The position numbers and the translations under genes are program-made. DNA of 64,000 nt from Variovorax sp. WS11 (GTDB lineage Bacteria > Pseudomonadota > Gammaproteobacteria > Burkholderiales > Burkholderiaceae_C), in the NCBI RefSeq assembly GCF_010499245.1, contig NZ_JAAGOW010000001.1:1674001-1738000 (forward strand). Direction: 5' to 3'. A model generated the notes under the pieces. It was given only the letters and a program-made list of their open reading frames with translations, did no database searches and was not told the origin of the DNA. Shown one piece after another: positions 54,109 to 62,983 of this stretch (position 1 is the first letter of the stretch; the number at the start of each line of letters is the position of its first letter).

Positions 54109-54825
54109 TCAGGGCTCGGCTTGCGCGGGGTCGGCATCGGTCTGGGGCTCCTCGGCCCGCTTGCTCCACTTGTAGCGGATGCGCTGCACCGCAGCCTTGT
54201 ACAGGGACTCGACCGGCTTGATGGCGTTGATCGTCATGCCCAGGTCCTGCAGCAGCCCGTCGTGTACGCCGAACGCCCAGCCGTGGATGGACACGGCCTG
54301 CCCGCGGCTCCAGGCATCCTCCATCACGGTGCTGACCGCCACGTTGACCACCTGCTCCGTCACGTTGAGCTCGCACAAGGCATCGGCGCGCAGTTCTTCC
54401 GGCAGGGAATTGAGCAGCACGCGATGGCGGTCGCGCACGTCCTGGATGTGGCGGATCCAGTTGTCGGCCAGGCCGATGCGCGCGCCCTCGAGCGCCGCCT
54501 TGACGCCTGCGCAGCCGTAGTGGCCCACCACCATGATGTGCTGGACCTTGAGCCGCTCGACCGCGAACTGGATCGCCGACAGCGCGTTGAGGTCGGAGTG
54601 CACGACGATGTTGGCGACGTTGCGGTGCACGAACACTTCGCCCGGCTCCAGCCCGGTGATCTGGTTGGCGGGCACGCGGCTGTCGGAGCAGCCGATCCAC
54701 ATGTACTTGGGCGTCTGCTGCTTCACCAGGCTGGTGAAGAAGCCGGGGCGATCGCGCTCCATGCGCGCCGACCAAGTGCGGTTGTGGGCGAAGAGATCCT
54801 CCAGGTTGTCGGGCGTGTTGTCCAT
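54109..54825 (-). CDS. can: Beta-class carbonic anhydrase
   Basis: 238-residue zinc enzyme interconverting CO2 and bicarbonate. Zinc ligands Cys-Asp in IGCSDSRVPA, His and Cys in VVGHYGCAGVKAA are intact. Bicarbonate is the co-substrate of the biotin carboxylase encoded in the leucine cluster, which may explain its place in a LiuR-linked operon. 16 bases before aceK. Confidence 0.95.
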   Translation of the reverse strand: MDNTPDNLEDLFAHNRTWSARMERDRPGFFTSLVKQQTPKYMWIGCSDSRVPANQITGLEPGEVFVHRNVANIVVHSDLNALSAIQFAVERLKVQHIMVVGHYGCAGVKAALEGARIGLADNWIRHIQDVRDRHRVLLNSLPEELRADALCELNVTEQVVNVAVSTVMEDAWSRGQAVSIHGWAFGVHDGLLQDLGMTINAIKPVESLYKAAVQRIRYKWSKRAEEPQTDADPAQAEP

Positions 54826-54864
54826 GGTGTTCCGGGGATGGTGATTGAAATGAAGCGTGGATGC

Positions 54865-55260
54865 TCAGCGGATCTTGGGCTTGCCGGCGCGCGCCAGCGC
54901 TGCGCGAGCCTGCTTCTCCTGCGCGCGGACTTCGGCGATGTTCGCCTGCAACTCCTCCAGCTGCGCCTCGAGCTGGGCCCGGTGACCGCCCAGCACGCCG
55001 AGGAAGCGCTGCAGCTGCGGCACGGTGTCGCGCGGGCTGTCGTACATGTCGAGGATCTCCTTGGCCTCGTTCAGCTTCAGGCCCAGACGCTTGGCGCGCA
55101 GCGTGAGGGTCAGGCGAGCCCGGTCGCGCGCGGTGTAGACGCGCTGCTGCCCGGCGCGCTCGGGGGCGAGCAGGCCCATGTCCTCGTAGAAGCGGATCGC
55201 CCGCGTGGTGAGGTCGAATTCCCTGGCGAGCTCGCCGATGGTGAAGGTCTGCGAAGACAT
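54865..55260 (-). CDS. liuR: MerR-family regulator of branched-chain amino acid degradation
   Basis: 131 residues. TIGELAREFDLTTRAIRFYEDMGLLAPER is the MerR winged-helix N-terminus, followed by a RVYTARDRARLTLTLRAKRLGL effector-linker and a long coiled coil (residues 75-125) without metal-binding Cys. This is the LiuR subtype known to control leucine/isovalerate degradation in proteobacteria. A TGACGTT...AACGTCA palindrome precedes it, arguing for autoregulation. 39 bases upstream of the carbonic anhydrase gene. Confidence 0.88.
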   Translation of the reverse strand: MSSQTFTIGELAREFDLTTRAIRFYEDMGLLAPERAGQQRVYTARDRARLTLTLRAKRLGLKLNEAKEILDMYDSPRDTVPQLQRFLGVLGGHRAQLEAQLEELQANIAEVRAQEKQARAALARAGKPKIR

Positions 55261-55330
55261 GCGTTCGGTGGGGATTGCGCGGGTGACAGCAGCTTCGGGC
55301 CTGACTGCCTACAATGATGGGTCTTCCCCA

Positions 55331-55350
55331 TGACGTTTACGTTAACGTCA
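55331..55350. promoter_or_regulatory. LiuR-type operator
   Basis: Seven-base arms TGACGTT and AACGTCA flank TACGTT in the divergent liuR/metallo-hydrolase region. ACGT-rich palindromes of this size are the known LiuR box type. A TACAAT -10 for the plus-strand gene lies just before it (55311-55316). Confidence 0.7.
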
Positions 55351-55357
55351 ATCCTAC

Positions 55358-56419
55358 ATGAACTTGCTCGAACGCGAACTCCACTACCCCCACGGTGACA
55401 CGCTGCCGGCTCCGGGCCGGACTTTCGAGGTGGCCCCGGGCGTGCGCTGGCTGCGCATGGCACTGCCCTTCGCGCTCGACCACATCAACCTCTGGCTGCT
55501 GCGCGACAGCATCGACGGCGTGGAGGGCTGGACCGTGGTGGACTGCTGCATCGCGCACGAGGCCTCGCGCGCGCAATGGGAGCAGGTCTTCGCGAACGAG
55601 CTCGAGGGCCTGCCGATCCTGCGCGTGATCGTGACGCACATGCACCCCGACCACATCGGCCTGGCCGACTGGCTGTGCCAGCGCTGGAACGCGCCCCTGT
55701 GGATCAGCTCGACCGACTACCACGTCGCGCGCGTGCTCACCAGCAGCGGCGACACGCTGGCCGGCGGCGAGGCGGCGGCGGACTTCTTCGTCTCGCACGG
55801 CCTGGCCGATGCCGAGGCGCTGGCCGTCATCCGCGGGCGCACCAACTACTACGCCAACATGGTGCCCTCGGTGCCGTCGCGCTTCGTGCGCATGCTCGAC
55901 GGCGACGAGGTGCGCATCGGCGGGCGCGTCTGGCGCTGCATCAGCGGCTACGGCCATGCGCCAGAGCACATCTCGCTGTACTGCGAAGAGCTCAATGCCC
56001 TGCTGGGCGGCGACATGATGCTGCCCCGCATCTCCACCAACGTGAGCGTGCATGCGGGCGAGCCCGAGGCCAACCCGCTGCGCCTGTTCCTCGACAGCAT
56101 CGACCGCTTCAAGGCGCTGCCGGCCGACGCACTCGGCCTGCCCTCGCACGGCAAGCCCTTTACCGGCATCCACCAGCGCGTGAAGCAGCTGCAGGACCAC
56201 CACCGCGACCGCCTGGCCGAGCTGCTGGAGGCCGGCACGACCCGGCCGCTGAGCGGCGCCGAGGGGCTGCCGATCCTGTTCAAGCGTGCGCTCGACGTGC
56301 ACCAGACCACCTTCGCCCTGGGCGAGACCGTGGCGCACCTGCACCTGCTGTGGTTCGAGGGACAGCTGCAGCGGCGCAAGGGCGAGGATGGCGTCTGGCG
56401 CTTCGGCGTCTTTGCATGA
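55358..56419 (+). CDS. Metallo-beta-lactamase-fold hydrolase
   Basis: 353 residues. THMHPDHIG (His94, His96, Asp98, His99) is the zinc motif; GYGHAPEHISLYCEE and LLGGDMMLPRISTN add the further ligands. The C-terminal 100 residues form the helical extension seen in the larger acyl- or glyoxalase-like members. Divergent from liuR with the operator between them, so it is probably part of the LiuR regulon, perhaps a thioesterase of acyl-CoA metabolism (inference). Confidence 0.88.
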   Translation: MNLLERELHYPHGDTLPAPGRTFEVAPGVRWLRMALPFALDHINLWLLRDSIDGVEGWTVVDCCIAHEASRAQWEQVFANELEGLPILRVIVTHMHPDHIGLADWLCQRWNAPLWISSTDYHVARVLTSSGDTLAGGEAAADFFVSHGLADAEALAVIRGRTNYYANMVPSVPSRFVRMLDGDEVRIGGRVWRCISGYGHAPEHISLYCEELNALLGGDMMLPRISTNVSVHAGEPEANPLRLFLDSIDRFKALPADALGLPSHGKPFTGIHQRVKQLQDHHRDRLAELLEAGTTRPLSGAEGLPILFKRALDVHQTTFALGETVAHLHLLWFEGQLQRRKGEDGVWRFGVFA

Positions 56420-56474
56420 GACGCCGGGCCGCTCCCAAGTCGAATAGCACGCAGCCGAAGGCGAAGGTACTCCA

Positions 56475-57800
56475 ATGAACACAATGGACCAGCTGCGCAG
56501 CGGGCAGCTGGCGGGAGCGCGACGGCTTGCGCTGCGCTGCGGCCTCACCGAGTTTCCGCGGGAGATCTTCGGGCTGGCCGACACGCTGGAGGAGCTCGAC
56601 CTCTCGGGCAATGACCTGTCGGCTCTGCCCGAGGACCTCGCCCGCCTGCACCGCTTGCGCGTGCTCTTCTGCTCGAACAACCGCTTCACCGAGCTGCCCG
56701 CTGCGCTGGGCCGGTGCGGCAGCCTCGACATGGTCGGCTTCAAGGCCAACCGGATCCGGACGGTGCCGGCCGAATCGCTGCCGCCTGCGCTACGCTGGCT
56801 GATCCTGACCGACAACGAGATCGACGCGCTGCCCTCCGCCATCGGCCGCTGCACGCGGCTGCAGAAGCTGATGCTCGCCGGCAACCGCCTCCAGGTTCTG
56901 CCGGCCGAGCTGGCCGCCTGCCGCGCTCTGGAGCTGCTGCGCATCTCGGCCAACCGCCTCGAGGCCCTGCCCGACTGGCTGCCCGCCCTGCCCCGCCTCG
57001 CCTGGCTGGCTTTCGCCGGCAACCCCTTCGACGACCGGGCCGAGACGGCCGCGGTGGAAGCAGCGGCCATTGCAGCGGTCGAGTGGCGGCGCCTGTCGTT
57101 GCACGACAAGCTGGGCGAAGGCGCCTCCGGCGTGATCCATCGCGCCGACTGGGCGCAGCAAGACGGCAACGTTCGGCCCGTGGCCGTGAAGCTGTTCAAG
57201 GGCGCCGTGACCAGCGACGGCTGGCCGCACAGCGAGATGGCCGCCTGCATCGCCGCCGGCGCGCATCCGAGCCTGATCGCGGTCGAGGGCCGCATCCAGG
57301 ACCACCCCGAAGGCACGTCCGGCCTGGTGCTGGCCCTGGTGGACCCGCGCTTTCGCAACCTGGCCGGGCCGCCCAGCCTGGACTCCTGCACCCGCGACGT
57401 CTATGCCGAAGACGCCGCCTGGCCGCTGGCGACCGCCCGGCGCCTGGCGTGCGGCATCGCGTCGGCCGCCGCGCAGCTGCATGCCCACGGCATCCTGCAC
57501 GGCGACCTCTACGCACACAACATCCTGTGGGACGGCGAGGGCAACGGCCTGCTGGGCGACTTCGGCGCTGCCTCCTTCCTGCCGCCGGACCAGCCCGACC
57601 AGGCGCTGGCGCTGCAGCGCATCGAAGCGCGCGCCTTCGGGCTGCTGCTGGAGGAGCTGCAATCGCGCTGCCAGCCTGCGGACGATTCGGAGAGCGCCAC
57701 GCTGGCGCGATGGGCCGACCTCCAGGCGCGCTGCACCCAGCCCGAGGCCGGCGCACGCCCCCTGCTCGCCGAGATCGCCGCGGCCCTGGCCGCCGCCTGA
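56475..57800 (+). CDS. Leucine-rich-repeat protein fused to a protein-kinase domain
   Basis: 441 residues. Residues about 30-190 hold six or seven LRRs (LEELDLSGNDLSALPEDLARL, LRWLILTDNEIDALPSAI, LQKLMLAGNRLQVLPAEL). Residues about 205-440 are a protein kinase: LGEGASGVIHRA loop, Lys239 in VAVKLFKG, catalytic ILHGDLYAHN (His342-Asp344, Asn349), GDFGAAS (Asp362). HGD replaces HRD. No membrane span or signal, so a cytoplasmic eukaryotic-like kinase. Probably followed by the pseudouridine synthase in one transcript (12-base gap). Confidence 0.9.
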   Translation: MNTMDQLRSGQLAGARRLALRCGLTEFPREIFGLADTLEELDLSGNDLSALPEDLARLHRLRVLFCSNNRFTELPAALGRCGSLDMVGFKANRIRTVPAESLPPALRWLILTDNEIDALPSAIGRCTRLQKLMLAGNRLQVLPAELAACRALELLRISANRLEALPDWLPALPRLAWLAFAGNPFDDRAETAAVEAAAIAAVEWRRLSLHDKLGEGASGVIHRADWAQQDGNVRPVAVKLFKGAVTSDGWPHSEMAACIAAGAHPSLIAVEGRIQDHPEGTSGLVLALVDPRFRNLAGPPSLDSCTRDVYAEDAAWPLATARRLACGIASAAAQLHAHGILHGDLYAHNILWDGEGNGLLGDFGAASFLPPDQPDQALALQRIEARAFGLLLEELQSRCQPADDSESATLARWADLQARCTQPEAGARPLLAEIAAALAAA

Positions 57801-57812
57801 GGCCCGCCCGCC

Positions 57813-58706
57813 ATGGCCGCCGCGCCGCTTCCCACCCGCGACGGCGTCGGACCGAGCCGGGTCGCGCTGCCGACGGGCCCCTGGCCCACCATCGTCGAAT
57901 TCCTCGTCGAGCGCTTCACGGCCATCCCGCGCGCCACCTGGGAAGCGCGCATCCGGGCGGGCGAGGTGGTGGACCAGCACGGCATCCTCGTCACGCCGAC
58001 GCGGCCCTACCAGGCGCGGCTGCACGTCTTCTACTACCGCTCGCTCGACAACGAGCGGCCCGTGCCCTTCGAGGAGACGGTGCTGTTCCGCGACGAGCAC
58101 CTGCTCGTGGTGGACAAGCCGCATTTCCTGACCGTGGCGCCGGTAGGCAAGTACGTGCAGCAGAGCCTGCTGGTACGCCTGCAGCGCAAGCTGGGCCTGG
58201 ACCAGCTCGCGCCCCTGCACCGCATCGACCGCGAGACCGCCGGCGTGGTGCTGTTCTCGGTGCAGCCGACCACGCGCCATGCCTACCATGCGCTCTTCGC
58301 CGAGCGCGCCGTGACCAAGCACTACGAGGCCATCGTGCCCTGGCGCGGTACGCCGGCCCTGCCCGACGTGCGCCGCAGCCGCCTGGTGGACGACACCCAT
58401 TTCATGCGCATGCGCGAGGTGGACGGCGAGCCCAATGCCGAGACCCGCTTCGAGCTGCTGGAGGCCCGCGACGGCTGGGCCCGGCTGCGTCTGTCGCCCG
58501 TGACCGGCCGCCGCCACCAGCTGCGCGTGCATTGCGCCGCGCTGGGCCTGCCGATCCGCGACGACGCCCTCTACCCCACGCTGCTGCCCGAGGGCATCGA
58601 GGACTTCGAGCGGCCGCTGCAGCTGCTGGCCAAGTCGCTGGCTTTTCGCGATCCGCTCGACGGGCGGCCGCGCGCCTTCGAAAGCCCCCGCTCGCTCGCC
58701 CTGTGA
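57813..58706 (+). CDS. RluA-family pseudouridine synthase
   Basis: 297 residues; isomerises uridine to pseudouridine in rRNA or tRNA. The N-terminus has a degenerate S4-like module (ATWEARIRAGEVVDQHG), then VVDKPHFLTVAP, LAPLHRIDRETAGVVLFS with the catalytic Asp, and VTGRRHQLRVHCAALG. Target cannot be told from sequence alone. Twelve bases after the LRR-kinase gene. Confidence 0.92.
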   Translation: MAAAPLPTRDGVGPSRVALPTGPWPTIVEFLVERFTAIPRATWEARIRAGEVVDQHGILVTPTRPYQARLHVFYYRSLDNERPVPFEETVLFRDEHLLVVDKPHFLTVAPVGKYVQQSLLVRLQRKLGLDQLAPLHRIDRETAGVVLFSVQPTTRHAYHALFAERAVTKHYEAIVPWRGTPALPDVRRSRLVDDTHFMRMREVDGEPNAETRFELLEARDGWARLRLSPVTGRRHQLRVHCAALGLPIRDDALYPTLLPEGIEDFERPLQLLAKSLAFRDPLDGRPRAFESPRSLAL

Positions 58707-58794
58707 ACGAGTCCTCGTCGCTCCCGACAAACCCGCTTCGACCAAAGTCTTAGCCCGTTCAATCCGGCCCGGTTCTGATGAATACTCGGTCCCG

Positions 58795-59439
58795 ATGAAC
58801 GTACTGATGATCGACGACCACGTGATGTTCCTGCAGGGCATGAAGAACCTGCTGAGCGTCCTGGTGCCCGAGCTGCGCGTGGAAACCGCCGGCGAAATGA
58901 GCAATGCCATCAAGCTGGTGGAACTGGCCGAGTTCGACCTCGTGCTGCTGGACTGGCACCTGGCCGACTGCAACGGCGAGGAATCGATCCGCCGCCTGCG
59001 CGACGCCGGCTGCATGGCGCGTATCGTGGTGCTGTCGGGCGACACCAACGCCACGATGATCCGCAACACTGTGGACCTGGGGGCGGCCGGCTTCATCCCC
59101 AAGAAATACAGCTCGGAAATGATGGTCGCGGCCCTGGAGCAGGTGCTGGCAGGCCGCATCTTCCTGCCGCTGGAAACCCTCAACGCGGCGCCCCCGCCGG
59201 CGGTGGAAAGCACCGCGGCGGCGGGCCACGACCCGCGGCTCGCCGGCCTCACCCCGCGTCAGATGGACGTCTACCGCGCGGCCGCGCGCGGCCTGCCCAA
59301 CAAGCTGATCGCGCGCCAGCTCGACATCGCCGAATCCACCGTCAAGGCCCACCTCACCGCCGTCTACACGGCCCTGGGCGTGCGCAACAGGACCGAAGCC
59401 GCCTACCAGGCCTCGCGCGAGGGCGTGCGCATTGACTGA
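58795..59439 (+). CDS. NarL/FixJ-type response regulator
   Basis: 214 residues. Receiver domain with MIDDHVMF acidic pocket, phosphoacceptor Asp53 in VLLDWHLAD, Thr/Ser switch in VVLSGDTN and Lys in FIPKKYSS; then a GerE helix-turn-helix (LTPRQMDVYRAAARGLPNKLIARQLDIAESTVKAHL). The stop overlaps the following kinase start by eight bases, so the two are a coupled two-component pair. Confidence 0.94.
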   Translation: MNVLMIDDHVMFLQGMKNLLSVLVPELRVETAGEMSNAIKLVELAEFDLVLLDWHLADCNGEESIRRLRDAGCMARIVVLSGDTNATMIRNTVDLGAAGFIPKKYSSEMMVAALEQVLAGRIFLPLETLNAAPPPAVESTAAAGHDPRLAGLTPRQMDVYRAAARGLPNKLIARQLDIAESTVKAHLTAVYTALGVRNRTEAAYQASREGVRID

Positions 59440-61252
59440 GACCTCCGCATCGGCGCCGATGCCGCTGGCCGGGGCCTCGCGCGAGGCGCGGATCGGGCGG
59501 CGCATCCTGGAGCGCCGGCTGCAGCTGATCCTGGAGTACTCGCGGCGCCTGCCGCTCAACTACCTGGGCTACATCCTGGTGGCCTTCATCGTCTGGCGCC
59601 AGGGTGTGGAGCTCTGGCCGTGGATCTGGCTGGTGCTGACCGGCGCCGTGATGGTGTATCGCTGGCGCCTGGGGCTGGCGGTGGAGCGCGTCGAGCCCGA
59701 GGTCCAGCTGCAGTACCTGCCGCGGCTGCTGCGCGGCTTCGACTTCAACGGTGTGTCGACCGCGAGCATCGTTCCCTTCGCCTTCTACGCACCCGGCGAC
59801 TTCGCGCCGATGGCCGTGGCCGCCGTGCTGATGGCCGGCTGCACCATCGGCGCCGCCTCGGTCGCCGGCTCGCAGCGCGCCTTCGTCGGCTTCTGCACCC
59901 TCACCTTCTGCTGTCTCGCCGGCGGCTGGGCCTGGCGCGGCAGCGCGGTGGGCTACATGTTCGCGGCCGGCATCGTGCTCGTGTATTTCATGCTGCTTGC
60001 CACCGTTCGGGACCAGGGCCGCATGCTGCACAAGCTCATGAACGTGCTCGACGACAACGCCCTGCTGTCCGAGGTCGTGCGCCAGGAGCGCGACCGCGCC
60101 ACCGCCGCCAGCGAGGCCAAGACCCGCTTCTTCGCAGCCGCCAGCCACGACCTGCGCCAGCCGCTGCACGCGCTGTCGATCAATGCGACCACGCTGGACA
60201 TCCTGGCACGCCGCTCGCCCGATCCGCTGCTCAAGGAGGTGAGCCGCGGCATCGGGAGCGCGCTGCACCAGAGCAGCGGTCTGCTCGACGGCCTCTTGGA
60301 CATCTCGCGCCTCGACGCCCATACCATCGAGGCCAAGTTCGCGCCGCACGACATCGGCGCTGTGCTGCGCGCCTCGCGCGACGAGTACGCCGCGCTGGCG
60401 GCGCAGCAGGGGCTTTTCCTCAAGGTCGCGGCGCCGGAGACGCCGCTCTGGGGGCTGACGGACGCCGACCAGCTGATCCGCATCGTCGGCAACCTGGTGA
60501 ACAACGCGATCAAGTTCACCACCCGCGGCGGCGTGACGCTGTCGGCCGAAGCCGCCGCCGACGGCCGGGTGCTGGTGCGGGTGAGCGACACCGGCCCCGG
60601 CATCCCGGAGAGCGAGCGCGAGCGGGTGTTCGAGGAGTTCTACCAGATCGGCAATCCCTCGCGCGACCGCAGCCAGGGCCTGGGCCTCGGCCTGGCGATC
60701 GTGCGGCGCACGGCCGATCTGCTGAAGATCGAGATCGGACTGGACAGCGAGCCGGGCCGCGGCACCACCTTCGCCCTGCACATCGCCCCCGCCGCGCCGA
60801 TGGACGAAAGCCATCCCGAAGTCGCGACCGCCCTGGCGCGTTCCTTCGACGGCACGCGGCTGGCAGTGCTGCTGGTGGACGACGAGGCCGAGGTGCTGTC
60901 CGCGATGTGCACCTACCTGCACCAGCTGGGCTGGTCGGTCAAGGGCGTGGCGAGCGGCGCCAAGGCGGAACAGGCGCTGGCCGAGGGCTTCGAGCCCGAC
61001 GTCATGGTGGTGGACTACCGCCTGCGCGAGGAAACCGGCCTGGACGTGATCGAGCGCGTGCGCTGGCGCCGCCCGTTGCTGCCGGCGGTGATCGTGACCG
61101 GCGAGACCGCGCCCTCGCGCTTCCGCGAGTTCTCGACCGTGGCGGCGCGCATCCTGCACAAGCCGCTGGACGGCGACCGGCTCGCGCGCACGCTGCAGGA
61201 GGTGGTGCTGGCGCTGGACGAGGAAGCATCGGACGCAGTGGCGCCTAAGTGA
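59432..61252 (+). CDS. Membrane hybrid histidine kinase with C-terminal receiver
   Basis: 606 residues read from TTG 59432 (GAGGG upstream; the next ATG at 59459 has no site). Residues 35-205 hold about six membrane spans. HisKA with His239 in AASHDLRQPLHALS, ATPase boxes NLVNNAIKFT, DTGPGIPESE and GLGLGLAIVRRT, then a receiver domain with DDEAEV and Asp528 in VMVVDYRLREETG. It could phosphorylate its own receiver and the adjacent NarL-type regulator. Signal unknown. Confidence 0.92.
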   Translation: MTETSASAPMPLAGASREARIGRRILERRLQLILEYSRRLPLNYLGYILVAFIVWRQGVELWPWIWLVLTGAVMVYRWRLGLAVERVEPEVQLQYLPRLLRGFDFNGVSTASIVPFAFYAPGDFAPMAVAAVLMAGCTIGAASVAGSQRAFVGFCTLTFCCLAGGWAWRGSAVGYMFAAGIVLVYFMLLATVRDQGRMLHKLMNVLDDNALLSEVVRQERDRATAASEAKTRFFAAASHDLRQPLHALSINATTLDILARRSPDPLLKEVSRGIGSALHQSSGLLDGLLDISRLDAHTIEAKFAPHDIGAVLRASRDEYAALAAQQGLFLKVAAPETPLWGLTDADQLIRIVGNLVNNAIKFTTRGGVTLSAEAAADGRVLVRVSDTGPGIPESERERVFEEFYQIGNPSRDRSQGLGLGLAIVRRTADLLKIEIGLDSEPGRGTTFALHIAPAAPMDESHPEVATALARSFDGTRLAVLLVDDEAEVLSAMCTYLHQLGWSVKGVASGAKAEQALAEGFEPDVMVVDYRLREETGLDVIERVRWRRPLLPAVIVTGETAPSRFREFSTVAARILHKPLDGDRLARTLQEVVLALDEEASDAVAPK

Positions 61253-61308
61253 CGCCCTACGGTGCCCACGCGCACTAAGCTTGTCTCGCACCTCAGGAGA
61301 CAACCCGC

Positions 61309-62079
61309 ATGGACACCACCCGACTCTTCTCTCTCGCGGGCCGCACGGCCCTGATCACCGGCGGCTCGCGCGGCATCGGCCGCATGATCGCCGAAGGCTT
61401 CCTGGCCCAGGGCGCGCGCGTCTACATCTCGGCGCGCAAGGCCGAGGCCTGCGACCGGACGGCGAAGGAGCTCTCGGCCTTCGGCCCTTGCGTCTCGCTG
61501 CCGGCCGACGTGTCGACGGTCGAAGGCGCGAAGGCCCTGGTCGCCGCCTATGCGAAGCACGAAGGCACGCTGGACATCCTCGTCAACAATGCCGGCGCCG
61601 CCTGGGGCGCGCCCTACGACGAGTTCCCCGAGAGCGGCTGGGACAAGGTGGTCGACCTCAATCTCAAGACACCCTTCTTCCTGACCCAGGCGCTGACGCC
61701 GATGCTCAAGAAGGCGGCCACGGATCACCTGGCGAAGGTCATCAATATCGCCTCGATCGATGGCATCTCGGTCAATCCGCAGGAAACCTACTCGTATGCG
61801 GCGAGCAAGGCCGGCCTGATCCAGCTCACGCGCCGCATGGCGCTGCGCCTGGCGCAGGAGCGCATCGTCGTCAGCGCGATCGCGCCGGGCGCCTTCGCCT
61901 CCGACATGAACAAGGACGCACGCGACCACGGCGAGGAGATCAAGGGCCGCATCCCGGCCGGGCGAATCGGCGAGCCGGAGGACATGGCGGCGGCGGCCAT
62001 CTACCTGGCCTCGCGGGCGGGGGACTATGTGATGGGGTCGACGCTGGTGGTCGATGGGGGCGTGACGCACGCGCGATAG
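61309..62079 (+). CDS. Short-chain dehydrogenase/reductase (3-oxoacyl reductase-like)
   Basis: 256-residue NAD(P)-dependent oxidoreductase. TGGSRGIG cofactor loop with Arg favouring NADP, NNAGA, catalytic Ser in NIASIDG and YSYAASK (Tyr-x3-Lys). RhlG/FabG-like by pattern; substrate unknown. ATG 61309 follows AGGAGA. Converges with the metallopeptidase gene. Confidence 0.93.
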   Translation: MDTTRLFSLAGRTALITGGSRGIGRMIAEGFLAQGARVYISARKAEACDRTAKELSAFGPCVSLPADVSTVEGAKALVAAYAKHEGTLDILVNNAGAAWGAPYDEFPESGWDKVVDLNLKTPFFLTQALTPMLKKAATDHLAKVINIASIDGISVNPQETYSYAASKAGLIQLTRRMALRLAQERIVVSAIAPGAFASDMNKDARDHGEEIKGRIPAGRIGEPEDMAAAAIYLASRAGDYVMGSTLVVDGGVTHAR

Positions 62080-62086
62080 CGCGCAC

Positions 62087-62971
62087 TCACCACTTGGGCA
62101 CCGGCTGGTCCTTGAGTTGCTGCCGCAAATCCCCATAGTCCGGCACCACGCTCTCCACCGTTTCCCAGAAGCGCGGGCTGTGGTCCATCACGCGCAGATG
62201 GGCCAACTCGTGGGCGACCACGTAGTCGATCACCGGCATCCGGAAATGCACCAGGCGCCAGTGCAGGCGGATCGCGCCGTCAACGCTGGCGCTGCCCCAG
62301 CGCGTCGAGGCGTTCGACAAAGTCAGCTTGTGCCAGGTCACGCCCAGGCGCGGCGCGAAGTGGTCCAGGCGCTCGGTGAAGATGCGCCGCGCCTGCCGCA
62401 TCAGCCAGGCCTGCGCGGCATCGCGGATCTGGGTCGCGGCGGCGTTGTTCGCGAGCGCGAGGCGCAGCACGCGCGTCTTCCCGCCCGCGCCCGCATCGAG
62501 CATGGCGCCCACGCCCTCGAAGCCGTGACGCGGATCGAGCTGCACCACCACCGGCTCGCCCAGGAAAGGAAAGCTCACTCCGTCACGCCACTCGATGCGT
62601 GCCGCCTCCAGCTTGGCATGGCGCTGCTGCGTTTCGGCGAGCTTGCGCAGGATCCAGTCGGCCTTCTCCTTCACCGCCGCATCGACGTCGCGCAGCGGCA
62701 CCCAGCGCGGCGCGCGCACCGTCAGCCCCTCGGCGCCGACGATGAACCCGATGGTGCGCCGCTTGCCGCGATTGAACTCGTAGGCCACGCGGGCGTTGCC
62801 CAGCGTGAGCTCGCGCGTGGCGCGCGGATGGACGAAGCTGGCCGGGCTCATGGCGTCGGCCAGGGGAATTGCGGGCGGCGCGGCGCTGTCTGCAGGCGTG
62901 GGCACGGGCGGCGCCGGTGGCGGCACCGGCGCGTCGAACAGGTCGAGCGTGAACTGCAGCAGATTGCGCAT
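62087..62971 (-). CDS. YgjP/DUF45-like M48-type metallopeptidase
   Basis: 294 residues. A Pro/Ala-rich N-terminal tail precedes the YgjP core (FNRGKRRTIGFIVGAEGLTVRAPRWV). Zinc site VVAHELAHLRVMDHSPRFWETV (HExxH and third His). Catalytic role in bacteria is not established. Twelve bases after plsC. Confidence 0.88.
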   Translation of the reverse strand: MRNLLQFTLDLFDAPVPPPAPPVPTPADSAAPPAIPLADAMSPASFVHPRATRELTLGNARVAYEFNRGKRRTIGFIVGAEGLTVRAPRWVPLRDVDAAVKEKADWILRKLAETQQRHAKLEAARIEWRDGVSFPFLGEPVVVQLDPRHGFEGVGAMLDAGAGGKTRVLRLALANNAAATQIRDAAQAWLMRQARRIFTERLDHFAPRLGVTWHKLTLSNASTRWGSASVDGAIRLHWRLVHFRMPVIDYVVAHELAHLRVMDHSPRFWETVESVVPDYGDLRQQLKDQPVPKW

Positions 62972-62983
62972 GGTGTTCGAGCC

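Noticed and set aside
55293..55316. MerR-type promoter (GTGACA to TACAAT)
   Set aside because: Spacing of about 21 bases is too long even for MerR promoters (19-20), and the palindrome lies downstream of the -10, so I report only the operator.
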